DNA from: Liolophura sinensis
Taxonomy: Eukaryota > Mollusca > Polyplacophora > Chitonida > Chitonidae
NCBI RefSeq assembly: GCF_032854445.1
Contig: NC_088298.1
Span: 2,540,160 to 2,604,159, forward strand
DNA length: 64,000 nucleotides
Direction of reading: 5' to 3'
In this document: piece by piece, positions 36,850-48,708 of the stretch
How positions within the stretch are numbered: position 1 is the first letter of the stretch
How the letters are laid out: each line of letters begins with the position of its first letter
Made by a program: the position numbers and the translations under genes
Notes under the pieces: model-generated
Databases searched by the model: none
The model's input: only the letters and a program-made list of their open reading frames with translations
Told to the model about the DNA's origin: nothing

Positions 36850-36975
36850 TACAATAAATGTGCCACTCTCTGAGCTCGCCTTACATCACCAGCTGCCACT
36901 ACAGTAGCAGGTTTTCTACAGACAGCACCAAGGTTATCGGTGTCATGGTGTGATGAGACAGGAAGTCAAGTTTGT
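36850..36975 (+). mobile_element. Foldback family F, copy 3 (diverged)
   Basis: tgccactctctgagctcgcc, ttacatcaccagctgccact at the left end and gtgtgatgagacaggaagtc at the right. Confidence 0.45.
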
Positions 36976-38180
36976 TTAACTTAGAAAGCTGTTAAAAGCT
37001 GTTTCTCTGCGTTTGTTTCTTGAAGTACTTTGTACATATGAATTCTGCAAGCACATTATGAATTCAATGGATCCCTTAAGTGGGTTTATGTCCGCTATGT
37101 CACACGGGGTCAAATATCTATAGATGTGGAGTGCTGTGAAGTGTAGAGAATGGCGTGTGTTCTGTAACGAGCATGAAATAGGAGTCTCCAGCTAACTAGT
37201 GGCGACACCTCCTGGCCACGAGAAAACTATTCAAGTAAACCCAAAACTTCATCTAGATATCAAATGAGAATACGGAGCCGATACCACAACGGTATTTTAA
37301 CTGACTTACACGCCTATTTTTGTTGACGAATTAATAGTTACCTCAATAATTTCACCGGGACCAAGAACTAAGCTATGAAATTTTGTGTCTCCTTACTTAG
37401 AGCTTTGTCGAATCGGACCTAGGCTCCTTTATTTTCATTTAAGTTTGGACGCTGCTAATTTACACGTAATGAGGTTTCATTTGTGGAGTATGCTAACTGA
37501 GAGGGATAAGCGGCAAAAGTCAACAAAGTCGCCAGGTATACTGATGCAGCATCCAAGTTGAGGAAACTCTGTTATGGAACTTGTAAATTACATCTTTTTC
37601 ATCTAAAACGGTTAAGTCACAACGTCTGAAACAAAAGTTTTGTCGTTAAAGAAAATGTTCATGATTTTACAAATTTTGTCTCTGTTTTTAGTCATCTAAC
37701 GGTAGTTCTTCAACCTTTTCGCATGTTTCCTAGGTGTTTATTCAAGTAGGTCTATATTCTGAAGACATTATTCTATGTAGACTGATAAAATTATACTTTT
37801 TTTGAAGATCTGAAACTGGCTGATCCAACCAATGTAGTTTTGTCACCAAAATTAAATTAAAGATGTGCATAAATTGCACTGAAAGTTGCTCTGTTATATG
37901 TAAAAGGGTTGAGAAATTACTTTGATCTAAAATCCCTGTTGGCATTTGTTTCTCCTACCTCCCTTGGTTCAAAGGCACTTCCTTGAAGTCACGTGCACCT
38001 GTCAATCACAACTGTGAGCTAGATGTTCGGTTCCTGTACCGTCAATATAAACATTGTGATACCACTGAATCTGTTTTGTAATATCATGTAAATAAACATT
38101 GGAAATTTTGCAAGTGTTTCTGTAGAATTTCACTGAGTATGTCATACTGAGATTTTATCGCTTTTCATACTCTTCTTTGA

Positions 38181-38368
38181 GCCTCCCACCAATGCGGTTG
38201 CTGTGAGTTCAAATCCAGTTCATGCTGGCTTCCTATCCGGACGTACGTGAGAAGGGTCTTGGATTCGTCTGAGCTCTGTTTTCCTGCTGCCATAATGCTG
38301 GCCGCCATCGTATAAGTGAAATATTCTTAAGTACAAGGTAAAACACCAAACAAATAAATAATAAAATT
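38181..38368 (+). mobile_element. SINE family 1, 5'-truncated with target-site duplication
   Basis: The perfect 11-bp duplication ctcttctttga lies at 38170-38180 and 38369-38379. The copy starts at the gcctcccaccaatgcgg region and has an (AAAT)n tail. Confidence 0.9.
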
Positions 38369-38535
38369 CTCTTCTTTGAAGTCGCCACGACATGGTTTCA
38401 ATACGGGTCAATGCGGGTCAATACGGGTCAAGCAATGTACTCGTTCATCCCTATTTGTTACATTTGAAATAACTATACAACCGAGTGCTTTATTTGTTTG
38501 TTTTTTCTGTCTTCGATTGCTTGAGTTTTAGTATA

Positions 38536-38850
38536 AAATGTAATTAAGACGTACAGTTTAGAGAGAAAAAGGGGCCTCCTTGACTCAGTTGGTTAGCGCG
38601 CTAGCGTAACGTAATGACCTCTCACGTAGGAGCGGAGGAGCCTCTCACTAAGCAACCTGCGAATGGTCGTGGGTTTTCTCCGGGCTCTGTCGGGTTTCCT
38701 TCCACCATAGTGCTGGCCGCCGTCGTATAAGTGAAATATTCTTGAGTAGGGCGTAAAACACCAATCAAATAAATAAAATTAAAGAAAAATCAGAGCAGCG
38801 ACGACAGGTTGATTACTGCCAAATGCTTACACGTAACACGTAATCTTTCC
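38536..38850 (+). mobile_element. Dispersed family A, copy 5, split by a SINE
   Basis: taattaagacgtacagttta before the SINE and cagagcagcgacgacaggtt after it match uninterrupted copies. Confidence 0.7.
38571..38781 (+). mobile_element. SINE family 1 with internal deletion, inserted in family A
   Basis: Full head ggggcctccttgactcag with box A, then a rearranged or shortened centre, then the normal 3' end. agaaaaa repeats at both ends (38564-38570 and 38783-38789). The flanks are the two halves of a family A copy. Confidence 0.9.
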
Positions 38851-39071
38851 CAACTCTGCTACAACAACCTTCAAAACCAGGGCACTCTAAAAAAAAAAAG
38901 GTATATGTGTGGGTTTATTGTTCTCAAAAGTTTGCACGTAAACTTGCACGGTCACATGACAACGACAGGTTACGGGTCTGTTGCTTTCCTGGATTGCTCT
39001 CAGCAAGATTTAATATTCCTTCCTTATAGTAATGTCAGAGGTTAAGCATGTGGTAATCTTATTTATGAGTG

Positions 39072-39400
39072 GACCCCTTCGGTTGCCTAATGGTTAAAGC
39101 GAACGCGTCGATGTCGGGAGACTGTACCAGGTCATACCAAAGAATTTTATAGGCAAATGGTAAATGGCTTGGCGCTCAGCAAAAATAGGTGAGAGCAAGG
39201 AGACGTGACTGGTTGCCCCGTTGTCAGTATAATGTGACCGGGTGGGGTGTCAAGCGTGATTTTCGGCGTGATACGTCTGTGGCGGCAGCATTGGTGACAT
39301 GGACACAATATGAGATACAAGAAGACACAATATATGTATACACACCTATTGATTTCATATGGCTGAAAAATTGCTAAGTACGATGTTAAACCCCAAGCAT
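39072..39400 (+). mobile_element. SINE family 2 (tRNA-derived), full length
   Basis: The head cttcggttgcctaatggtta resembles a tRNA box A region. The body has the caggtcataccaaag word shared with the copy at 39682, and the end (gctgaaaaattgctaag, acgatgttaaaccccaag) is the reverse complement of the starts of the copies at 53738 and 62993. Confidence 0.8.
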
Positions 39401-39589
39401 AAATACGCACAAATTCACGAGGGATTTCAATGCCATCATCGGTCAAGCTTACTAAGGTCTCTTGTAACCAGTTAACAACACACCTCTATGTCTCCGGGTC
39501 AGGTTAAACCAAGGACTGTACCAAAAATGGGACTTGTTGCCGCTCAGCACTGAGGGGTTAGAGTAAATAAGCAAGACTGGCGTAGTGAC

Positions 39590-39655
39590 GTTACTCGGGC
39601 AGCTTTCTGCTACCGAACCAATTTGCTGCTATCCACCGAGTACCCAGGACATTGT
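39590..39655 (+). repeat. Dispersed family E, fragment
   Basis: ctgctaccgaaccaatttgc, then tatccaccgagtacc and gacattgtaat; the central part only. Confidence 0.45.
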
Positions 39656-39681
39656 AATACATGGCGGTGTCATAGCCGTAC

Positions 39682-39975
39682 CGACCGCTTCGGTGGTCTA
39701 ATGGCTAGAGCGCCCGAGATCAAACCCGGGTCGGGTCATACCAAAGACTTTTAAAATGAGACTTGTTGTGGCCTAGCTTGGCGCTCAGCACTGAGAGGAT
39801 AGAGCAAGGAAACGATGCCCCGGTGTGGGCATGATCAACGGGTGGTGTGTCGTGTCCTGTGTCTCTGGCATGATACTTCCTGCCATAACAAGACACAATA
39901 TATGTACACACACCTCGTCGTAATATGACTGGAGAATGTTAAGGACTACGTCAAACAAAAAGCGTACATGCATAC
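39682..39975 (+). mobile_element. SINE family 2, full length
   Basis: Head gaccgcttcggtggtctaat with box A tggtctaatgg at 39694-39704, then cgggtcataccaaag, then ggcgctcagcactgagag. The 3' end ggactacgtcaaacaaaaa is diverged. Confidence 0.8.
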
Positions 39976-39989
39976 ACAGACATGATTAG

Positions 39990-40135
39990 AGCCGAATTCT
40001 TCTATCCCTATAGGCGGAGCCCAATTTGCTACCATCCTTCGAGAACCTCGGGCAGTGTAATTGATAACAGTATAACACCCAGAGCAATATAATTCGCCAC
40101 TGACTCACCGAGTACTCACTGCCAGTGTGAGAATT
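39990..40135 (+). repeat. Dispersed family E, copy 1
   Basis: ccgaattcttctatcc, cccaatttgctaccatcc, gtgtaattgataacagtat, cgccactgactcaccgagta. Recurs at 43205. Confidence 0.6.
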
Positions 40136-41860
40136 CCAATCAGTATGGGGTACCACTGGGCTTATGCTGTTTGCCCTGCGATCGAGGAAGATTTCCGCAT
40201 TAATTTCACGTGGGGGTGCTCGATGAACGACAGCGAATTGGGTTGCCTCACAGTTATTGTGCAGAGTGATCCCAGTAAGCTATTTACGCCGAGTGAGCGG
40301 CTTAGTAATAACTGTGGGCTGAAGGGGTGTGCCGTTGCCATGAACGTTGTAATGGATCGCAACTATATTGTAGTTTACTGCTCTGCCTTGCAGGAAAATT
40401 TAATCAAAATACTCGGAAATTGACGTCATCATAATGAAAAGTGAAAATTTACTCTTTCTAAAAGTATTAAACCTTAGTACGATATTTTCCCACAAAACAT
40501 GTAGTGAACAAAGACTACAGTAGTAGCTTATAAAAAAGCAATTCTCACAGGAGATGTCAGCTGACAGGGATTTTCTCTGAGCTCCAGGTACGTGCGTTAA
40601 ATTTCATTTAATTTAAATTTCATTAAATTCTGGCATTTTGTTCTACAAATCTTCACAAAGATAAACAGTTGTCCTTGATGAGCGGTCAATAATTTATTAT
40701 TATCATCATTATTATTATTATTATTACTAGGAGTAGAAGTAGTATAAATTTATAAAAATTTATTAACCTTGGACAACAGCATATGAAGGTTGTCTTTTGA
40801 CGCAGCGGCTATACAAGAAGACTCTATTTTCCAAGTTCACTGTACAATGGTTTTAAAATAAAAAAAGTAGGTACTAGATAACTGTAATAAGTTGGAAATG
40901 AAATCTGTGATAAGCCACAATTTTTATTAGAGAGTGGGGCCACAGAAGTAAACCACCAAGCTTTGGTAAGTTCCTGCCGAAGTTTCGCTCGCGTGACGTT
41001 CAGATACTCATACCGTATTAGTGGAAGAAAAGTGGCCATGCAAGTGTCTTCGACATACTCTCATCAAGGCCGCACCGACAGGAAGATAGAGCAAATTGTT
41101 CCTTTAATATTGTTTTTGACAAAATGACAGTGACGTTTCGATTTGAGGCGTCCAAGGCACTTAATTCAGCTATTTCGTCTAATAGCCGTGGTTAAAGGTT
41201 AAGCGCTGCGCATAGACGATTTAGCTCAATGGCCATAACCATTCATTCATTTGAGAGGAATTGCGGATGGCTCCGTTCCGTGAAACCCTGAATCTGTGTG
41301 CGCTGTGGGACACTCAATCCCTACACAGATTCTGGTACGCGATAGGTTTACATAGGTCACAGCCCTCCACAAATTGGATATAAATTGTTTGACTCTCCGG
41401 CAGACGGTTTAAGCGGAGTCAAACACAGGAGAGCCGTGCGATGTGAATGAGTAGCTATTAATAGCGATCGATGGCGAGCATTTTAACCGCCGTCTTCAAT
41501 AGATCAATGCTTTTGAGAATCAACAAAAGATCCGGGAATTTAATTTTCTTGAAGAGCCTCTGCTCAGGGACAATAAGTATTCATGAATATCCCACTTTTC
41601 CCAGCGTAGGCCAAGACAGGTTAAAATCCATAACATAACGTTTGCGCTTTTCGCCGCACGTGCCCGTGCCTAAAGATTAAAACGTACAGAAACATAGGCT
41701 GATCAGCCCAAAGCAAGGACATTCAAGTACGAGATTATTTGTAGCACGCAGCTTCCGTTTTTCCTACAATCATAGTTTTGAAAATAAAACAGTAAGGGAT
41801 CCAGAGGGTCATGACACAAGTTCCAATTATGCGTATAATCCTGGCAGTGAAATAGGCAGT
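40136..41860. other. No gene recognised
   Basis: The 98-codon frame at 40127-40423 has no recognisable domain. gaatctgtgt...acacagattc near 41290-41335 is a small inverted repeat. Confidence 0.5.
40693..40727. repeat. (ATT)n microsatellite
   Basis: attattatcatcattattat and continuing, about 35 bp. Confidence 0.9.
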
Positions 41861-42185
41861 GATATAATTAAAGACGTACACCATAGGGAGCAAGACCAGA
41901 GCAGCGATGACACACGTAAACGTGAAATACAGCCACTTGTGAATTTACCTCGGTAAAGGTTTTATTCCACCTGTTTAAAATAAATGCGTAAATAGTAGAA
42001 ATTCACACGCCCCCTCACGCAATGTCGTAAGTAGAATTAGTTTTTAAAAAGTACAGGGATGTTAATTGCTATTTATTAGACGTCAGTGGTATAGAGTTAC
42101 TCAGAATACCGTGTTATCATCGCGTTTAACTTACAATCACATTAAAACAGTGCAAATGGAGAAGGCCTCGGAGATACACAGTCCA
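41861..42185 (+). mobile_element. Dispersed family A, copy 6
   Basis: taattaaagacgtacaccat, gagcagcgatgacacacg, gtaaaggttttattccacc, acacgccccctc, ttattagacgtcagtgg, cacattaaaacagtgcaaat. Confidence 0.75.
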
Positions 42186-42218
42186 CCACCAGAATCCTGA
42201 TTTATGCAGGAATACAAT

Positions 42219-42272
42219 ATAATTAAAGACCTTACAGCAAAGAGCGTAAGACCAGAGCAGAGCAGTAATGGT
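42219..42272 (+). mobile_element. Dispersed family A, 5' fragment
   Basis: taattaaagaccttacagca then gaccagagcagagcagtaat, only the first 50 bases. Confidence 0.55.
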
Positions 42273-43204
42273 ATCTAATCCCACTAGACAGCAAGAGGGA
42301 GAAGTTTGAATTATGCAATGCGAGATCACGTGGTGCTGCTTAAAAGTAGAGCGGTCCCTTGATCCAGTAGCGTGCTAAGCTAAGAGAATCCAATTACACC
42401 GTTCGTCAGATGGCCTTAACAGGCAGAAGTAGGATCCAGCCAATAAATCACCTGACCCAGTCACTGTTGCGAAGAACCCGGGATTGGTAACAAAAAACCT
42501 TTGTGGTAGAAGGAAATAATGCCTCAGATGTTCTGTTTTATGTCTGTGTTCAAAGTTTCCTATCATTAAAAGGTTTGGCGCGGCTTTCTGTATGCGTACA
42601 GAAGGGGATATTGCAGCATACTGATATTGTCGTATGATCAGAGAAATACGAGAAGATGCCTTTTAAATAGTTAGCTGTTGTTGTGCTGTTTGCTGAATAT
42701 TTTTTTTCTGTTATTCATCATTCCATGTCGCCGAATAGAACAAAGATGAGAACGAACCAACCCATAAATGCTCACAGATGTCGTTAAAGTACGGTGATAA
42801 GAGTTTGCAAATTGTGTCGTTTTACATTCATCGTACTCTTTAACTTCTTGCCCGCCTAAATCAGTTGTATACATTTCAGCTGATAAGCCCCTGAATCATC
42901 ATGTCGCACACTCGAATCCAGCTCTGGTCTGTTCTCTCTTGTTTGGCAGCTGTTAGAAACATATGCTGATTAGCTCATAAAATAAGATCAGCCTGAAAAT
43001 TTGTCGAGTGCTTAACAAAATATGGTTACGCCTATCGGAATGTGTTTTATTGATTATAACAGTACTTCACGTATTTTCACATCATCTGTTTCAAAAAATA
43101 AAAAAGTTTACTACGATGCAAAGTGCAGTATTCAGCTATAAGAATTCAACACATATATTCCAGTGTTATCTTTTTCAGAACTCTGACCGTGCTGAAGTGT
43201 CTCA

Positions 43205-43345
43205 GGCCTAATTCTTCTACCACTGTGAGGAACTCAATTTGCCGCCATCCAGCCAGTAGCTGAAGGGCACCGTAATTGATAATGGTATCATTGTCACTGT
43301 GCAATCTGCCACAGACTCGCTGAGCATTGATTCCTTATGCCTGGC
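43205..43345 (+). repeat. Dispersed family E, copy 2
   Basis: cctaattcttctaccac, ctcaatttgccgccatcc, cgtaattgataatggtatc, tgccacagactcgctgagca. Same order as copy 1. Confidence 0.6.
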
Positions 43346-43907
43346 ATCATGTCATATCGAAGTATCGCCTATGTTGTTTTGCTGGCCGTATGTCCATCAG
43401 AGGCTTTCAACACTTAGTAGATGTAAGATCTTTGGAATTCCTGAAACACAGGTAGACTTATTTTCATTTGTAATCCAGTTATTCTTAAAATCTTGCTTTG
43501 CATATGCTGTACATGGAACAAGAGAACATGGATAAACTGTGCGTATGGTTCGGAACTGACCAATCATATGCAGGGTCGTGCAATTCAAATGTCAAATCAT
43601 TGATCATATCATGTGACTTTCCCTCTATGGATTCCTTATGCGGAGGGATATGACAGCCAAGTAAAAGGTAAGGTTCGCCGCCTGAACAAAGGCTGTAGGG
43701 TCATTTTTATTTCACTCTCTCTCCGATTCATGACAGAGACCATGGTGAACAGTTAACAGGTGTATAACCACCTTCATTTACCTCTGTTCTCACAGTCAAT
43801 CTCTCTAGTCATTATCCGTGATTTTGGTTTGGGCGTTCATTTCTTCACACGCAGTAGTATTTGGACGTATGTCTTTGGAAACATATTTAAATAGTAAATA
43901 TATACGT

Positions 43908-44019
43908 AGGAAGGTCTTCAAGCAAACTGCGGATGGTCAAGGGTTTCCCCCAGACCCTGCCAGGTTTCCTCCCATGATGAATGCGGTTTACAACACCAGT
44001 CAAACAAATAAATAAATAG
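43908..44019 (+). mobile_element. SINE family 1, truncated and internally deleted
   Basis: Recognisable by aaactgcggatggtc, gggtttcccccag and tttcctcccat, then an (AAAT)n tail. The ataagtgaaatattc block is lost. Confidence 0.75.
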
Positions 44020-44953
44020 CAAGTATGGTCATTTTAACTTAAACTTACAACGTACGCGAATATAAGCCGCCGAAAACAAGTTGATCCAAGAGTTTTCCTT
44101 TATTTTTCCTTTCTGTAACGGAACAGTTTCTGTGGAGTTGTGGTTGTGAAAAGACGGGGCAGTTTTAAAGCACTGCAATGTAGCAGTAGATCATTTGGCA
44201 CTGAAAGTTGAAATTTTGACAAATTTGTATTAAGATAACAATGAGGATGTGGAAAAAAATTCATTTTCTAAATCCCAAACAATAAACTTTAAGATTGTGT
44301 TTTAAATTTTGACCTAAGTGTGTGGAACCGTCCCCCGAACGAAGCGAACGAAGCTATGATGTTTGAGTGTTATGGCCATGTTATTTTCTATAGCCAGCCC
44401 TTCAGTACTGAGCACAGACACGCTGATCAAGATAATCAGGGTCTGTCAGCCGGTCAGCATATAATGACGCTAATACGACAGGTTACGGTTCGGAATAACG
44501 GTGGTCAATTATCCGGTACGTAGTCAAAATACTCAGCCAGCCCGAGGTAAATTGCTCCGCATTCTGGTACGATTCTCCTGTTAACAAGAATACCTGGAGT
44601 GTTCCGTGGACGGTCGCAAATTGTCCCTCTCCCAGCTATTGGAAAGAGTGTCTTTATGCGATGTAAGTTATTAAGACGATTTACCTCGGGTAACACGTGT
44701 TTTCTTGAATGACTGCAGATTTCAGTATCTTTGTAAACCTCATCTCTCTGGCCCCAGCAATTGAGTAGTAAGCTACTACTCAATAGTAGCTGACATTAAG
44801 ACGGCTTAGCTGTATGCCAAACATTTGCGCTTGTTGACTTTAACAATCCTTTAACAGATGATAGTAATTTGCATCTTATAGGAAGCTGACGTTTCCGGAA
44901 AAATGAAATCAAACTCCTTGGAAATTCAATCAAAGAAATTTCAGTCTTAGAAT

Positions 44954-45008
44954 AGATTTATTTGATTGGTGTTCTACGAAATGCTCAAGAATATTTCACT
45001 TAGATGAA
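44954..45008 (-). mobile_element. SINE family 1, 3' end only
   Basis: gatttatttgattggtgttc then ctcaagaatatttcactt; 55 bp of the 3' terminus. Confidence 0.75.
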
Positions 45009-45272
45009 ATATCTGTAGATTTTAACAGAACGTCACGTCTTCTATGAATTCAATACAGAGATTCCATTACACTAACAGGATATTATGTTGAATATGTCAA
45101 AGCGTTATGTTATCATAAGAGAATACATTCTAGAATCACTCAGAATTTCTGTTAAAATTAACAGATTAATTTTTTGAGTGAATGATTAACGAAATATTTA
45201 TTTTTATCTGTATATGTCGTAAATCGTAAGCTAATAAACGTTATGTCATAAATGTTGTAGTCATAACAGATT

Positions 45273-45359
45273 AAACTCTGTCCGGTTTCCTCCCACCATA
45301 TTATAAGTGAAATATGAAATATTCTTGAGTACGATAAAAAACACAAATCAAATAAATAA
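45273..45359 (+). mobile_element. SINE family 1, 3' fragment
   Basis: ctgtccggtttcctcccacc, then ataagtgaaat (partly repeated) and a tail of caaataaataa. Confidence 0.8.
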
Positions 45360-46863
45360 CTCCACACAAGTATTCCATAAAAATAAGAAGAGTTCGGTCG
45401 CAAAAGCAGATAAACCCCATTATATCGCCAATACATTACAAAATTGAATGTATGACATTTTTCACTTTTTCGATAAGTTTGTATTTGCTCTTCCAGCTTT
45501 GTGATAATTAACATTTTAATTACGCTTGTCTTTTATATGTCCGAGTCTGAACTCTTTTTAATGACAGAATTTTTGTTAGCTTAAACGAATTTTGTCTTAG
45601 CTGCTTTTTTTTTTGTGCAGTGCAATGGAAGATTACAGAGATGGAAAAACTGAATAACGATCACTTTCGTTAAATTTCTAATATGTTATTCTACTAATCT
45701 TGCGCAAGTAGAAATCGTCTTGGACGATAAACGACTGATCCGCCGGACGGAAATTTGTCAACTCACAAGGACAATACATTCAGTCAGTTGGCAACGTGAG
45801 AAAAAAAGGTTCATTTACGGATGCATTTGTGTCTTGTATGACAGTATACAAAATCACATACACTGAAATAATTTCCTGTTGTTCTTTTTCTTTCGCAGAA
45901 GGTTATGCGGTTGATTATCTGCTGTGAAAAACCAGTTAAAGAAAACAGAGAAAGAGTGCGGACTCGAGACCTGAATATTAATACCTGACCTAAACTGAAA
46001 TAAATATTTTGCATATTTAATTAAGCTGATCGCCATACCTGTCATGACAAATCTAAAACAACAAAACTCTTTTTTGATGTTTTTTTTTCAGAATAATTTC
46101 TCTCTTCCAAAAGAATAACAAAATTGCTTCAGTCGTCTGTAACTTTAAATTTGAAACATATTTTGTCATTGCCGTCATTCGTTTCTACCACAAAATGTAT
46201 AAATATGGAACATTTGTGTTGTTTACAATTTGTACCTCTGCCAGCGATGGCCATATGTGTGTTTGTTCATTTAATGCATAATGAGACAAACGCTTTTTTT
46301 TTAAATTCTTTCTGTAACAAAAAACATATTCATAGCTCTCTGTTTTTGTATGTATTTCTCTCACGTAATATTTCCTCCAGCCATACAATTATGTTATACA
46401 AAGAGAATTTATCCGAACTGCTTTTTCCTGAGCTTTCCGGCGCTGGTTCTTTGATCACTCCCATTAAACCCCCAAACAAACAAAAAACTAAGCAGCAACC
46501 GGAAATTATATCTCCCAGCACAAGGGTTTATTATTACTGATCCCTTGTCATATTAGAAAAATTGGATCAAGCGATACATCTGAAATATTCTCTTTATTCT
46601 CGCATCCTTTGGTAACGGAACATGTGTTTGATGCAGCGTTGAGAATTGTATTTCGTCGTCCGGCTGGTGCCGTAATTAAAAGACTGTAACACAACCGGCT
46701 CCCTCTTTACAACCCGCCTTCGACATCGCTGAGGGCGTAGAATACAGCGCTAAGACAACATCGATACGTTGCCTGACAAAATACGATTTACCTGCCATAC
46801 TGTTTTGAACTAAGTTATCACTCTTGTTTATTTTATACACGACTCAGACAGAAAATATTTTCC

Positions 46864-46945
46864 TTCTGGTACAGTCACCATTTGTTTAATTACCTGTAGT
46901 ACAGTCACCATTTGTTTCATTACCTGTAGTACAGTCACCTTCAGG
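46864..46945 (+). repeat. 30-bp tandem repeat (about 2.7 units)
   Basis: ggtacagtcaccatttgttt then aattacctgta, repeated. Confidence 0.85.
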
Positions 46946-47009
46946 CACATAATCATTTCTTGCTAATTGCTTTCAGGAAAAAGGGTTTTTCTTAAGACAT
47001 CGTTTCCAT

Positions 47010-47153
47010 CTCCGGTCGTGCGTGGGAAGATCTTCCAACAACGTGTGGATGTGTGGTCGCTGAACTCTCCTGCACCCTGCTCGGTTTCCGCCCACCATAA
47101 TGCTGGCCATAGTCGTACATGGGACGACGCACGTCAGATAAATAAGTAAATAA
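47010..47153 (+). mobile_element. SINE family 1, diverged
   Basis: ccggtcgtgcgtgggaag, tccgcccaccataatgctgg and an aaataagtaaataaaa tail. About 90 bp downstream (minus-strand sense) of the candidate exon at 47241. Confidence 0.75.
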
Positions 47154-47240
47154 AATAGGTTTTCAAATGTTTTCGTTTTCTCTTCCCAAAACGGTGGGTA
47201 TTTTCCTGTCCACACTAAGAGCATCCGTAGCGTTTCCTAC

Positions 47241-47379
47241 CTGACAATTTCTTAATCAGCACTCCGTAACCGAGGGGATTGCCCATTTGTGGACGACAGT
47301 CGGCTCCGCTTACGATCATATCGGGCATTCCTAGTCCACAACCCAGTAAAACCTTCGAAAAGGCCGCCATGTTAGCCAT
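47241..47379 (-). CDS. Candidate first coding exon of an unrecognised gene
   Basis: On the minus strand, ATGGCTAACATGGCGG carries two in-frame ATGs; the second has an ideal Kozak context (AACATGG). A stop (TAG) lies ten codons upstream in the same frame. The frame reads 46 codons: MANMAAFSKVLLGCGLG, then MPDMIVSGADCRPQ and MGNPLGYGVLIKKLS. It then meets TCAG followed by GTAGGA, a good donor in phase 1. Unspliced it would stop nine codons later. The stretch is GC-richer than its surroundings and its composition is protein-like, hydrophobic and Gly-rich. I do not recognise the family and found no matching second exon to the left. It could be a chance frame. Confidence 0.4.
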
Positions 47380-47760
47380 CTCCAACCCAATTCGGGTTAT
47401 TTTCTAATTGTTCATGTGAAGGATTAAATCGTAGCAGCTTACATATTCAAAGAATCTTAAACCGGCATTAAATATTTTCTTATATTTTTTAAACCCAGTA
47501 AAAGTTTAGTGAAACTTCGGCTTGACATAGCCTCAGCGCGCTTCCATTATCGACAACAAGGTGACGTCACCTTTACTCTCTAACGTCGAAGTTATTTTCC
47601 GAATTATATTCAAAGCAGTAGCCTGTGGCAGATAGAAGTTGTGGACTTCGGCGATGAAGATCCGGGTGATAAATATCTTTCTCAGAAATTGGACATAATG
47701 AAAGGATCTTTGCTCTGCTTGAACTATTGATACAGTAAGCCTGCTATATCATTTATAGTT

Positions 47761-47870
47761 TACTTATTTATTTATTTGATTGGTGTTTTATGTTGTACTC
47801 AAGAATATTTCACTTATACGACAGTGGCCAGCACTATGGTGGGAGGAAACCAGGCAGGACCCATGACCAG
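47761..47870 (-). mobile_element. SINE family 1, 3' half
   Basis: Tail tatttatttatttgattgg, ctcaagaatatttcacttat and gtgggaggaaacc; truncated after cccatgacc. Confidence 0.85.
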
Positions 47871-48491
47871 TTACACTTTAAGTATCCTGCAGATGCAAGC
47901 GTTCTGAGAGGTTGTGCTGGTGATCTTTATTTTGTAAATAATTACAAAATTACAATAGGATTGTTGTACAACTAGATCCATGATAAATTCTGAAACAAAT
48001 GGAAATAAATATAAGCACCACTGAGGCTGAAGTAGACATTCAACTGTCGCTGAATGTTATGCTTCAGTTACTGACCTTGTTATCGCGGACGTCAGAGAAA
48101 GTACCTCGGCTTGAACATGGCGTTTCAATAATTTTACTGTATTTTAAAAAAGAAAACACAAAATAACTTAACCTTGTATGAAAGAATGACAAAAATGATA
48201 AGAATGGAAAAAAATTATATCGTAGGATTGAATTAATTTTAAGGATTTTCCGGTGAGATGCCATCTTCTCATTCATATCAACCTTCGGCACCCCTAACGA
48301 ATTTTTCGCCGACTCTGATATTTGTTATTTAGAAACTGCAGACTAAACGCTAAAAAGAGCTACAAACAGTGTATTTGAGGAGATACTGTCTGACATAATT
48401 TGTAATACCTTCGCTGAATATTACACAGCTTGTAAATCAACTGATTTTACGTCTATGGTGGTCCGTAAATGATACAGACCTGCCCTATAAG

Positions 48492-48708
48492 ACTTTGTGA
48501 AATTGCGCTTCGGCTGCACATAACTAAGTCGTTGTGTAAACGATCTGAAAATGAGGTCTGATGCAGTAGTTCTGTGTTATCATATTTCACTTCATGGACA
48601 CTTTGTGAAATTGCGCTTCGGCTGCACATAACTAAGCCGTTGTAAACGATCTGAAAATGAGGTCTGATGCAGTAGTTTTGTGTTATCATATTTCACTTCA
48701 TGGAGTGA
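48492..48708 (+). repeat. 109-bp tandem duplication
   Basis: ctttgtgaaattgcgcttcg occurs at 48492 and 48601. Both copies end tatcatatttcacttcatgg. Only a few differences (a 2-base indel among them), so it is recent. Confidence 0.92.

Larger units (their letters stand above)
42273..47240. other. No gene recognised; scattered SINE pieces and a family E copy
   Basis: Second exons of the candidate gene at 47241-47379 would have to lie here or further left; I found no frame with matching phase and a good acceptor. Confidence 0.45.

Noticed and set aside
42875-42960. tRNA-like B-box word cactcgaatccagctctgg
   Set aside because: No cloverleaf; probably another decayed SINE head.
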